Positions 1-8,208 of a stretch of DNA of 64,000 nt are shown piece after piece. The position numbers and the translations under genes were made by a program. The DNA comes from Lentisphaera marina (GTDB lineage Bacteria; Verrucomicrobiota; Lentisphaeria; Lentisphaerales; Lentisphaeraceae), in contig NZ_JAQZZL010000001.1 in assembly GCF_028745505.1 (NCBI RefSeq), forward strand, positions 186,001 through 250,000. The letters run 5' to 3'. A model generated the notes under the pieces. It was not told where the DNA came from. It did no database searches and worked only from the letters and a program-made list of their open reading frames with translations. The stretch's first letter is position 1. Every line of letters starts with the position of its first letter.

Positions 1-2104
1 TGAGAAGTTCTTCACCAACTTTTTCCGACTTTAATTTAAAGTTCACCTTTCCATTGAGGTTCATATAAAAACCGTCTAAAAACTTATTCGCTGTATAATT
101 AATGTGATTATAATTGGTCTTCACTCCACCCGAGAAATCGGCTTCACTAGCAGCGTAGATCTCCACCAAATCTTTGCTAAAGCGACGCGAAAAACTCTCC
201 AATTGTTCTTTGGGAATTTGCCCATCGGTAATCGTCACATGATCAAGACTCGGCAAGTCAAGTAAAGGCGATAAATCTTTGATTTGCGTATGCTGCAAAT
301 GCAGACTCCGCAAATTTAGCCCAGCAAATTCTTTGGCATCCATTATAGAATTATCAGCAACAAATAAATCTTTAAAATCTAGATACCTAAGTAAACTCAA
401 GCGAGTTATAGGCGAAGTCATATACTCCAGCTTTGGCCCCCACAAATCAAGCTCATAATCTTTTAAACTAACCTCCACATTTCCATTCTCTGGGTAATAA
501 TGAAAAATCAATGATGAGATGATTTTGGGAAATCCAGGATTGTTTTGAAAGCGTTCAGCATTATAAGCGATCACCAACTCCATTAAGACTGGTAGGCGTT
601 CACAAAAACTTACCATGGCCTTAAAATCTTCAAAATTAGGCTCTATCTTAGAGATATCACGACCTTTTAAATTTTTCTCGATAAAAGGCGCATAAAAAGG
701 AAGCTGATCAGCGTGTTTTTTATGAAAATTTGCAAAGCCCGCAAAATCCATAGCAATAAAATAATTCGCTACCAAAGCTTTAATTAAATAAATATCATCT
801 GGAGTCGTCTCGTAGGCCGCTTTGAGGTATTGATTAGATCTCTCTAAAGAAACCTTAGGCGTCATCAATAATTGATAATCACGATATTTTTGATTGTCCG
901 AAAAAATACGATCCACAATCTTTTTGGGCATGTATTTTATCGACTCTTCCAGACTCTGGTTTTCTTTCAAAGTCTTTTCTAAATCTTCCGCGTAACGCTC
1001 CGATTTCTCTAAAGCTAACAAAGTATTTCTTTCGCTTTCCTTAATTTCTTTAAGAAAAAATAGAAGTGAAACAATGATGATAAAAAAGGAGCTCACAAGA
1101 ATGCTACTCACATACTTATTTCGCCGCCATAAATAGCTCAGCTGAGTAATGAAGCCCGCTTCCTGAGCCATTGTTGGATAAGAATTTAAGAAGCGTTGCA
1201 CATCATTCTTCAAATCTTCCACCGAGCTATATCGATCAATTGATCGCAATGCCATTGCTTTAGCGACAACTGATTTTAGGCTCACAGGTAAATCTGATTG
1301 ATCGAGATCAGACAATACACCAGAACGACTCTCTTCTAAACGTTGATCCAGGTTTTTACCTTTCAACCTATCGGGATTCAAAATGGTGTACAACATCGCC
1401 CCAAGTGAGTATATATCTGTTCTCTCGTCTTTAGTCGTTCCTTGAAGCTGTTCGGGGGCCATATAGGCCGGCGTCCCCTTTGCTTCACCATACATAGTAC
1501 AATGATTGAGCATATCTGCTTCAAGTTCAAAACTCGAAGTCTCATCCCCTGCTTCTTTACGAGTAATAATTTTACCCAAGCCCCAATCACAGACAATCAC
1601 TTCACCAAAGGACCCCACCTGAATATTATCTGGCTTAAGATCTAGGTGAAGAACGCGCCGGGAATGCGCATAGGCAATCGCATCACATATTTTAATAAAA
1701 ATCCCGAGCAAAATATTTCTATCATCCTCTTTCTGAAGAAAAGCCTCTAGGCTAGCTCCTGTTTTCAACTCCATCGTAAAAAAAGGTTCGCGAGCTTTTG
1801 ATAAAGCTATTTGATAGATCTTGATAATATTGGGATGGTCAAGTAAAGCGGTAAGTCGCGCTTCGCGAATAAAGGCATCGCGCAACTCTACTTTTGAGGG
1901 ATCATTAAGACAGGCCTTCGCTATATAACGATGAGTACTATTACAGAATACCTTGTAGATCTTCTTCATCCCACCTGTGGCAATAAGGACTTCCTGTGAA
2001 TATTCATCAGCAGTGATCGGCAACTGATCACAGAGTGGAGAGCTTACCGTTACACCTTCCTCATAATCTTCCGATTCTTCGTATAATGATAAAAAACTAT
2101 CCAT
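1..2104 (-). CDS. Membrane Ser/Thr protein kinase, WNK-like lysine placement (C-terminus beyond window)
   Basis: The reading frame is open from an ATG at 2104 to the window edge, so at least 701 residues are visible. Kinase domain about residues 38-300: Gly-rich loop GGMKKIYK with K47, IAKA where VAIK is expected (Ala64 at the lysine position), helix-C Glu81, HLDLKPDN (D155, K157, N160), DWG (D173) and an APE motif. One TM helix lies near residues 328-348, so the kinase should be cytoplasmic with a periplasmic or extracytoplasmic C-terminal half. That half is partly helical and ends in leucine-rich-repeat-like sequence near 240-330. The ATG follows the sigma-factor stop by one base, so the two genes are almost certainly cotranscribed. 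The family is seen in PVC bacteria; the signal and substrate are unknown. Confidence 0.9.
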   Translation of the reverse strand, partial: MDSFLSLYEESEDYEEGVTVSSPLCDQLPITADEYSQEVLIATGGMKKIYKVFCNSTHRYIAKACLNDPSKVELRDAFIREARLTALLDHPNIIKIYQIALSKAREPFFTMELKTGASLEAFLQKEDDRNILLGIFIKICDAIAYAHSRRVLHLDLKPDNIQVGSFGEVIVCDWGLGKIITRKEAGDETSSFELEADMLNHCTMYGEAKGTPAYMAPEQLQGTTKDERTDIYSLGAMLYTILNPDRLKGKNLDQRLEESRSGVLSDLDQSDLPVSLKSVVAKAMALRSIDRYSSVEDLKNDVQRFLNSYPTMAQEAGFITQLSYLWRRNKYVSSILVSSFFIIIVSLLFFLKEIKESERNTLLALEKSERYAEDLEKTLKENQSLEESIKYMPKKIVDRIFSDNQKYRDYQLLMTPKVSLERSNQYLKAAYETTPDDIYLIKALVANYFIAMDFAGFANFHKKHADQLPFYAPFIEKNLKGRDISKIEPNFEDFKAMVSFCERLPVLMELVIAYNAERFQNNPGFPKIISSLIFHYYPENGNVEVSLKDYELDLWGPKLEYMTSPITRLSLLRYLDFKDLFVADNSIMDAKEFAGLNLRSLHLQHTQIKDLSPLLDLPSLDHVTITDGQIPKEQLESFSRRFSKDLVEIYAASEADFSGGVKTNYNHINYTANKFLDGFYMNLNGKVNFKLKSEKVGEELL

Positions 2105-2105
2105 C

Positions 2106-2702
2106 TTAAAACTCTAGAACCTGACGCAAATTATTCATTTCATTCAACAAACGATCTTTGACTCGATTTCGCAAGACATACACAGTGTTCACCGGGATAT
2201 CTAACTGCTCACTGATTTCCTGTGTCTTTAAGCCCTTGGAGCTCAATAAAAAAACATCTATTGCCTTGCCCGAAAAAAACTGTCTTAAGTGTTCAACCAC
2301 ATGCTTCACCATATAATTCACCCATTCATCATTGATAAGCTCATCAATGCGACTTCTTTCTTCACCTTCCTGCTCTAAATCTACAATATTCAGTTCGAGC
2401 TCACGATTTTCTCGCTTGCGATAAGCACGCATATATTCTAGAATTGCATGACGAATAACCGTACCTAACCAAGTACGAAACTTAGCACTTTCTCGCGATT
2501 CATACCCTTGAAGAGCTTTCCATATTTTTATAAGAACTTCCTGCTTCAAATCATCGTGGATCTGAGTGGGAATCGTCATCTTATGCAAAAGCATTTCAAT
2601 AAAGCCGGAATAATACTCAACAAATTCATTCCAGGCCAACTGATCATTGGGATCCTTTGCTCTTAGAAGAAGTGTTTTACGCGTATTAAACTGATCAGTC
2701 AT
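2106..2702 (-). CDS. ECF-type sigma-70 family RNA polymerase sigma factor (kinase-linked)
   Basis: A 198-residue protein. The N-terminus has the NTRxTLLxRAKDPNDxxAWxEFVxxY signature common in planctomycete/lentisphaere ECF factors. Region 2 is about residues 15-90 (LKQEVLIKIWKAL, FRTWLGTVIRHAI). Region 4 is about 130-190 with a helix-turn-helix around QEISEQLDIPVNTVYVLRNRV. It directs RNA polymerase to specific promoters. It is cotranscribed with the kinase at 1-2104, which plausibly controls it; no classical anti-sigma gene is adjacent. It is clearly paralogous to the sigma factors at 23850-24452 and 61638-62240, sharing the FFSGKA segment with the former. The target regulon cannot be read from the sequence, though the divergent multidomain gene at 2870 is an obvious candidate. 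Confidence 0.92.
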   Translation of the reverse strand: MTDQFNTRKTLLLRAKDPNDQLAWNEFVEYYSGFIEMLLHKMTIPTQIHDDLKQEVLIKIWKALQGYESRESAKFRTWLGTVIRHAILEYMRAYRKRENRELELNIVDLEQEGEERSRIDELINDEWVNYMVKHVVEHLRQFFSGKAIDVFLLSSKGLKTQEISEQLDIPVNTVYVLRNRVKDRLLNEMNNLRQVLEF

Positions 2703-2869
2703 TAAGAAGTCTCTAAATATTTCCTAGGAATAGAGTCATTATACAGCGTGAATTGCGAGCTGCGCAAAAAAAATAACATAAATTTTCTCATAACTGTAAA
2801 GAAACGTGTCTTCACCTTCACTTACATAGCTACTTATAGTTAATTTTTTGACCTAAATAAAGGAACCCC

Positions 2870-5800
2870 ATGAAAATAAAAGCAAGTAAACGCCACTTCT
2901 ACACCGCGCTATTGACACTCTGTACTGTCGCTCATGGCCAAGCCCCACATGAAATCTACGAAGCAGAAGACGCCAAAAGGGAACGAGTCACTAATGAAAA
3001 TAATCACGCAGGATTTTCAGGAACGGGCTTTGCCGCTGGTTTTTATAACAACAATAAGGGTATTCTAACTTTTAAAGTAAAAGCTCCCAAAGCCGGCAAG
3101 CAGGACATTACTCTTCGTTATTCTGCGGGTTATGGCAATGCTGAAATCATCCTCGGAGTGAATGGCGAAACCCAAGACTTATCCATCCCGGGTACCGGTA
3201 GCTGGAAAGTCTGGAGCGACATCTTCATTCCCGTCACGCTAAAGAAAGGTGAAAACACAATCACCGTCAAAATGAAGCACTCCACCACTAAATGCCTCAA
3301 CATTGACTACCTTGCCATGGGCAAACTCAAAGCGAGCGAAAACTCTTCTCAAGCTGTAAATGAATCCACCGAAAAAACTTTACGTGATGCTTTTTTCAAT
3401 CCTCGAGGTTGGGAAAACATTGCCGATGCAAAGGCTGAGGGAAGAAAACTCATCGTCACTGAAGAGGGCACTGGACTCATTATCAATGGTCGCAAGGGAA
3501 AAACCAATAATATTTCGACAAAAAAACATTACAAAGACATCGAATTTCACTTAGAATTTATGCTAGCTGAAAAATCTAATGCCGGCGTTTATTTTATGGG
3601 TCGTTACGAAATCCAAATCCTCGATTCTTACGGCAAAGAAAAATGGGGCTTTGACGTTTTGGGTGGACTCTATCAACGTTGGCCTCCAGAGCGTGGTGCT
3701 GGCGTTGCCGCGAAAGTCAACGCAGCAAAAAAGCCCGGCGAGTGGCAAACTATGGATGCTATTTTCCGTGCGCCTCGTTTCGATGAGACGGGAAGAAGAA
3801 TTTCTCAGGCTTATTTCAAAGAAGTTAAAATCAATGGTCAGCTCGTTCAAGAAAACCTGTACGCAGTTGGACCGACACGCTCTTCACAATTCAACGACGA
3901 AGCAGCCACTGGCCCCATTATGATCCAGGGCGATCACGGCCCCATTGTGATTCGTAAAATGACCGTCAAAGAAATTGATTTAGAAGATATTCAAACTAAA
4001 GAACTCAATGCAGACGAAAAAAGACCACTAGGGAAAAATGGTGACCCAATGGTTGAAATGATTGCCATGGGTAAAGATATCTTTCAAAATAAAGGTTGTA
4101 TGGAATGCCATAATACCCGCACAGATAATTCCATTGTTAAAACTGGCCCAGCTATTTATGGGATTTTCCAAAAGAAACCCGTTAGTATCAAAGTTATGGA
4201 AAGTGCTGAAAGACATCTCGTGAACTTACCCGCTGATAAAGCTTACCTCTATCAGTCACTCCGTGAACCGACAGCTCATTTGTCTCTCAATAAAAACGAT
4301 GGCGACAAACCCTACCTACCCATCATGCCTCCCTTCACACCAGAGACTCTAAAAGATAGTGAAATAGAAGCCCTTTACCATTACCTACTCACATTAAATG
4401 AAGATCAGAATGCGGGACCAAAGATCTCATGGCATAGCAAGCCCAGTGATCAGTATAATATTTGGAAAGACCGCGGCTCAGTAATAGTACAAAATCGTCC
4501 TCGTATTCAAAGAACTCATATACCAGGAACTTCTGCCCGTAGCTATTTCGTTGGTCTTCCTGGCAACCTCAACTATACTTTTGATCCACGTACCATGGGG
4601 ATTTCGATGATATGGAATGGCCCTTTTGTCACTATCAATGGAATGATGAATGGTCGTGGAAAACCAAGCCGTATTGGCGACAAGGGCATCAAATGGACAC
4701 AAGGCACCACAGATTTTTTCACTCCCTACCTAAGCAACGGTAAATTACTGGACAAATCTTGGGCTGAGCCAGCCAAAGCTGATTATCATTACGTTTATAA
4801 AACACTTCATTTCGAGGGTGATTATTTAGAAGAAGCCGCAAAAATTGATAGTAAATTCATCTCTGTCAATACAGTAAAAAACGAGATCCCAAAATTTAAT
4901 TACGAAGTTGAAGGCAACCAGCTCGAACTCATTTTTAGCGTCAATAAAAACAACTCTATTAATGCTAAATTTAATATGAATCTCAAACGTGATTTAAGTT
5001 TACACATTCCCACGAGTAATTTCACTGATTTCAAAGCTAGCCTAGGGAAAATCGAAGCTGATAAGTGGACGATTCCAGCAGGCAATCACAAAGCCATTAC
5101 ATTCACCGCCAAGCGCAAAGCCAAATTCCAGAAAGTTCACACTGCTGGTGTTAATTCAGCTCCTAATGAGAATTTAAAAGGGCAAAAAATAAAGTGGTCG
5201 AAAGCTCCCGAAAAAGAACAGCAAAAAGCTGAAATGGACCCAGCCTATACTTTGCACAATGCTGAAGCTCCTACAGATATCCATGGTCGCAAACAGCTCT
5301 TCGAGCCACTCGGAATTGAGTTCCTTAACAAAGACATTGCTTTTGTCACCACTAGGACTGCCGGTATTTGGAAAGTCGTTAATGGGGAATGGTTTCTCTT
5401 TTCTGAGGGTCACTATGATTCACTAAGCCTCGTGATTGAGTCGGAAAACTCTGTTGTCATCGGTGAAAAACCAGGCCTCACTCGACTCATCGACACTGAT
5501 GGCGATAACTGGTCAGACAAAAGAGAGAATGTCTCTGATCATTTCCGTTTTTGCGGCAATTATCACGAATACCTCCACGGCCCCATCCCCTATAAGGGAG
5601 GCTACCTCTACAACCTAAACCTAACTCACAACCTACCCTTTAACTACAAAGCTGGTGGTGCATTCATGGGGACGGGTGGCGGTCTGAAAGGCTGGATGTG
5701 TTATGTGGATAAAGACGGTAAGTTCTCCACTTTTGCAAATGGTTTCAGAAGCCCCGCGGGACTTTCATTATCACCTGACAAAGAAATCATCTACACAGAA

Positions 5801-6637
5801 AACCAAGGCGAATACGTTGGCACATCTAAAATCTTCAAAGTCGAAGAAGGTAAATTCTATGGTAATCCCACTGGTTTAGTCGATCTTCCTGGACTCACTT
5901 TCAAGAGCAAAGAAATTCAATGGGATTCCGTGAAAGATGGTCGAGAACAAGCCATAATTCTCTTGCCCCATAACAAAGTCATGAATGCTCCTGGTAATCC
6001 CACTTGGGATTTGACTAAAGGTGCCTTTGGGCCTTTTAAAGGACAAATGTTCTTAGGTGACCAAACTCAATCATGCATCTATCGAGTGGCGACAGAAACT
6101 GTCAATGGCATTGAACAAGGCGTGGTCCTCCCCTTCGCCAACAAGATGGCATCTGGTGTGATGCGCCTGACTTTCAATCCAAACGATAATAGTCTATGGG
6201 TGGGTCAAACCGGTCGTGGCTGGCGTGCTCAGGGTGGCGCAGAAAGCAGCTTACAAAAGATTAGCTTCAACGGAGAAACTCCAAACGCCATCCAAACAGT
6301 CAAAATTACCCCACAGGGTTTTGATATTCACTTTATTAAAGAACAAAATTCAGCAAACTTCGGTAACATCAATATCAGTTCCTGGTATTACATCGATTCC
6401 CCTGGTTACGGTTCACCTGAAAAAGGTGGACGCAAAGAAGCTCTAAGCTCTGTTAATTGGAGTAGCGATAAAAAGACTTGCTCAATTAAATTCGAAGACT
6501 TCAAACTCGACGAAGCATCAGATTCAGGTCATACGTCAAGAGTCTACTACCTCGACCTAACACAAACTTCCTTTGGCAAATCTGTTGGCCCCTTCCTTTC
6601 AAAAGCCTACTATACGCTCAATGCCATTCCTAAATAA
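2870..6637 (+). CDS. Secreted multidomain protein: CBM6/35-like, DUF1080, cytochrome c and beta-propeller
   Basis: A 1255-residue protein with an N-terminal signal peptide (about residues 1-24) and Shine-Dalgarno AAGGA before the ATG. Domains in order: a CBM6/35-like beta-sandwich (about 28-153, starting YEAEDA); a DUF1080/3-keto-disaccharide hydrolase-like domain (about 174-368, with GVYFMGRYEIQILDSYG); a c-type cytochrome with CMECH haem site (C410, C413, H414) and a probable Met ligand in MPPF near 486; a middle region of a kind seen in PVC haem proteins (about 520-780); and a glucose/sorbosone-dehydrogenase-like propeller (about 800-1120). The fusion couples sugar binding, oxidised-glycoside cleavage and electron transfer, probably in the periplasm. 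The substrate is unknown. It stands alone, divergent from the sigma/kinase pair. Confidence 0.85.
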   Translation: MKIKASKRHFYTALLTLCTVAHGQAPHEIYEAEDAKRERVTNENNHAGFSGTGFAAGFYNNNKGILTFKVKAPKAGKQDITLRYSAGYGNAEIILGVNGETQDLSIPGTGSWKVWSDIFIPVTLKKGENTITVKMKHSTTKCLNIDYLAMGKLKASENSSQAVNESTEKTLRDAFFNPRGWENIADAKAEGRKLIVTEEGTGLIINGRKGKTNNISTKKHYKDIEFHLEFMLAEKSNAGVYFMGRYEIQILDSYGKEKWGFDVLGGLYQRWPPERGAGVAAKVNAAKKPGEWQTMDAIFRAPRFDETGRRISQAYFKEVKINGQLVQENLYAVGPTRSSQFNDEAATGPIMIQGDHGPIVIRKMTVKEIDLEDIQTKELNADEKRPLGKNGDPMVEMIAMGKDIFQNKGCMECHNTRTDNSIVKTGPAIYGIFQKKPVSIKVMESAERHLVNLPADKAYLYQSLREPTAHLSLNKNDGDKPYLPIMPPFTPETLKDSEIEALYHYLLTLNEDQNAGPKISWHSKPSDQYNIWKDRGSVIVQNRPRIQRTHIPGTSARSYFVGLPGNLNYTFDPRTMGISMIWNGPFVTINGMMNGRGKPSRIGDKGIKWTQGTTDFFTPYLSNGKLLDKSWAEPAKADYHYVYKTLHFEGDYLEEAAKIDSKFISVNTVKNEIPKFNYEVEGNQLELIFSVNKNNSINAKFNMNLKRDLSLHIPTSNFTDFKASLGKIEADKWTIPAGNHKAITFTAKRKAKFQKVHTAGVNSAPNENLKGQKIKWSKAPEKEQQKAEMDPAYTLHNAEAPTDIHGRKQLFEPLGIEFLNKDIAFVTTRTAGIWKVVNGEWFLFSEGHYDSLSLVIESENSVVIGEKPGLTRLIDTDGDNWSDKRENVSDHFRFCGNYHEYLHGPIPYKGGYLYNLNLTHNLPFNYKAGGAFMGTGGGLKGWMCYVDKDGKFSTFANGFRSPAGLSLSPDKEIIYTENQGEYVGTSKIFKVEEGKFYGNPTGLVDLPGLTFKSKEIQWDSVKDGREQAIILLPHNKVMNAPGNPTWDLTKGAFGPFKGQMFLGDQTQSCIYRVATETVNGIEQGVVLPFANKMASGVMRLTFNPNDNSLWVGQTGRGWRAQGGAESSLQKISFNGETPNAIQTVKITPQGFDIHFIKEQNSANFGNINISSWYYIDSPGYGSPEKGGRKEALSSVNWSSDKKTCSIKFEDFKLDEASDSGHTSRVYYLDLTQTSFGKSVGPFLSKAYYTLNAIPK

Positions 6638-6658
6638 TACATTTCCTAAAATAAAAAA

Positions 6659-6677
6659 AGCCCGGCAAAGCCGGGCT
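6659..6677 (+). terminator. Hairpin downstream of the multidomain gene
   Basis: An 8-bp GC-rich stem AGCCCGGC/GCCGGGCT with an AAA loop, 21 bases after the stop codon. There is an A-run before it but no T-run after it. It may therefore work as a terminator for the opposite strand or simply as an mRNA 3' end structure. Confidence 0.6.
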
Positions 6678-6701
6678 CCAAACAAGGAAATTAAAATTTA
6701 A

Positions 6702-6725
6702 AATGCAGGTACCCCTACCTGCATT
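6702..6725. terminator. Intrinsic terminator between convergent genes
   Basis: A perfect 10-bp stem AATGCAGGTA/TACCTGCATT with a CCCC loop, followed by a T-run on the + strand. It sits in the 97-bp gap between the convergent genes ending at 6637 and 6735, so it probably serves the plus-strand gene and perhaps both. Confidence 0.75.
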
Positions 6726-6734
6726 TTTTATGAT

Positions 6735-7904
6735 TTAGAATTCGTAAACGTAAGAAACTGAGATACCAGGTCCTTCTGAGTCGTCTTCTTCTCCAACCTC
6801 TTTCATTTTCTGATAACCAACTTCAACACCTAAACCCATATCGAAGAAATAACCAAGCGACGCCTGAATAGCTCGGCCGTTATTTTCTTCATCTGATTCT
6901 TCATGATCTTGAAGATAGTCAGTGTAAGTACCACCAATACGCCAGTTATAATAGGAGAATGATGCACCCCAGTTAACTACAGTCATGTCGTATTCACTTT
7001 CTGCACCAACAGAACTAATATCAATAGTTTCATTCATGAAAGAGAAACGAGTATTTTCGTCATAGTGAAAGATATACTTACCACCAATAATAAAACGTTC
7101 TTCATCGTCACCATGTTCATCACTGTAATCAGCTTCTGCCTGCATTGCATAACCACCGAGGACAACGAATTCGTGGATGTATTCATCGCTCATAAAGTAG
7201 AGGTTATCGAGTCGGAAACCCAACGCATAAGATGAGAAATCTTCCGTATTGGCTGGACCGCCATCTTCATGATCAATATCTCCACCATCACGGTCATTAA
7301 TTAGTGATTCATTTAATGCTGTATCAGAAAAGAATGTGGACGCATCTAAGGTCAATACAGATCCATTATCAAAGTTCATCGCGTATTTCAAATTAAAGGC
7401 AATTTTCTCGAGGAGCATCTGCTCTTCTTGAACCTCATAACCATAATAACCAGGGTACTCATGTAAACCAAAGCCCACTGGAATTCTCATTTTACCAGCT
7501 TGGAGTGAGAGGTCATCTACAAGAACTAAATCAAGATATAATTGATCAATATAGAGTACGTGATCTTCAAAATATTTATCATCATGATCTTCGTCATCAT
7601 GACCGCCTCCATGTTCATGTCCATGAGAGTGATCTTCTTCCAGTTTCAAACCCGCAAAAACACCAATTCTATCTGTGAAATTAAGCATGAAATCTGCGTG
7701 AGTATGGGTCTTAGCAACTTCTTGATTATGCTCATTGAAGTCAAAGTGATTTATACTGTGGATGTGGCCTGTGAAAAATTGATCTTTACTGTGCTCACAT
7801 TGTCCCGAATGAGCCGTATGAGTATGTCCCTTACCATTTGGTGCAGCCATCGCACTAGTTGCTGCTAGAAAAGTAAAAGCTGTTAAAAAGCGTTTTGTAA
7901 ACAT
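6735..7904 (-). CDS. Outer-membrane beta-barrel porin with His/Asp-rich metal-binding loop
   Basis: A 389-residue protein with signal peptide (KRFLTAFTFLAATSAMAA) and a C-terminal YEF typical of outer-membrane barrels, plus many alternating hydrophobic strands. The mature N-terminus and an early loop (about residues 90-112) are packed with His, Asp and Glu (for example HSHGHEHGGGHDDEDHDD), a likely divalent-metal binding region. Shine-Dalgarno AAGGA precedes the ATG. Upstream lie three Fur-like palindromes, so expression is probably repressed when metal is plentiful. The combination suggests a metal-uptake porin; iron, zinc and manganese cannot be told apart from sequence alone. No Fur-family regulator or TonB receptor is adjacent. 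Confidence 0.75.
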   Translation of the reverse strand: MFTKRFLTAFTFLAATSAMAAPNGKGHTHTAHSGQCEHSKDQFFTGHIHSINHFDFNEHNQEVAKTHTHADFMLNFTDRIGVFAGLKLEEDHSHGHEHGGGHDDEDHDDKYFEDHVLYIDQLYLDLVLVDDLSLQAGKMRIPVGFGLHEYPGYYGYEVQEEQMLLEKIAFNLKYAMNFDNGSVLTLDASTFFSDTALNESLINDRDGGDIDHEDGGPANTEDFSSYALGFRLDNLYFMSDEYIHEFVVLGGYAMQAEADYSDEHGDDEERFIIGGKYIFHYDENTRFSFMNETIDISSVGAESEYDMTVVNWGASFSYYNWRIGGTYTDYLQDHEESDEENNGRAIQASLGYFFDMGLGVEVGYQKMKEVGEEDDSEGPGISVSYVYEF

Positions 7905-7926
7905 TTATGTGTTCCTTAGTTAATAA

Positions 7927-7942
7927 TGATAATGATTTATCA
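7927..7942. promoter_or_regulatory. Fur-family-like operator, proximal site
   Basis: TGATAAT-GA-TTTATCA, a 7-2-7 palindrome with one mismatch, 23 bases upstream of the porin start codon. It has the same half-sites as the two sites farther upstream. Confidence 0.6.
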
Positions 7943-7956
7943 ATATTAATTCTAAA

Positions 7957-7972
7957 TGATAATGGATTATCA
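7957..7972. promoter_or_regulatory. Fur-family-like operator, middle site
   Basis: TGATAAT-GG-ATTATCA, a perfect 7-2-7 palindrome that extends to 9 bases on each side (7955-7974). Its centre is exactly 30 bp from the proximal site. The half-site resembles Fur-family boxes. Confidence 0.7.
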
Positions 7973-7996
7973 TTCAAGGCCTGTTTCTATATTTAT

Positions 7997-8012
7997 TGAT
8001 AATTAATTATCA
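7997..8012. promoter_or_regulatory. Fur-family-like operator, distal site
   Basis: TGATAAT-TA-ATTATCA, a perfect palindrome that extends one more base pair on each side. Its centre is exactly 40 bp from the middle site. It could also touch the divergent pgk promoter region, but pgk starts 197 bases away. Confidence 0.65.
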
Positions 8013-8158
8013 AAAACTTGCTTTTTAAACTTAAAAACACCTCTCTAAAACTTTCAATACTAGATATTATCAAGATCTACACCGCTTAGGCATAGCATAA
8101 TTCACCTGCTCTTATGTCACATTTTACACCCGTCTTTGTATGCGCTTTTAAGACTTCG

Positions 8159-8167
8159 TGTTATTAT
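8159..8167 (+). promoter_or_regulatory. Possible extended -10 promoter element of pgk
   Basis: TG-T-TATTAT lies 42 bases upstream of the pgk ATG and fits an extended -10 box. No good -35 is found at the normal spacing; TTGTAT at 8136 is 20 bp away. The same TATTAT box occurs at the tRNA-Ser and tRNA-Val promoters in this window. Confidence 0.35.
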
Positions 8168-8208
8168 ATGCGCGTCTATAATTTTAAAAGAACTGGAGAA
8201 ACATAGAA

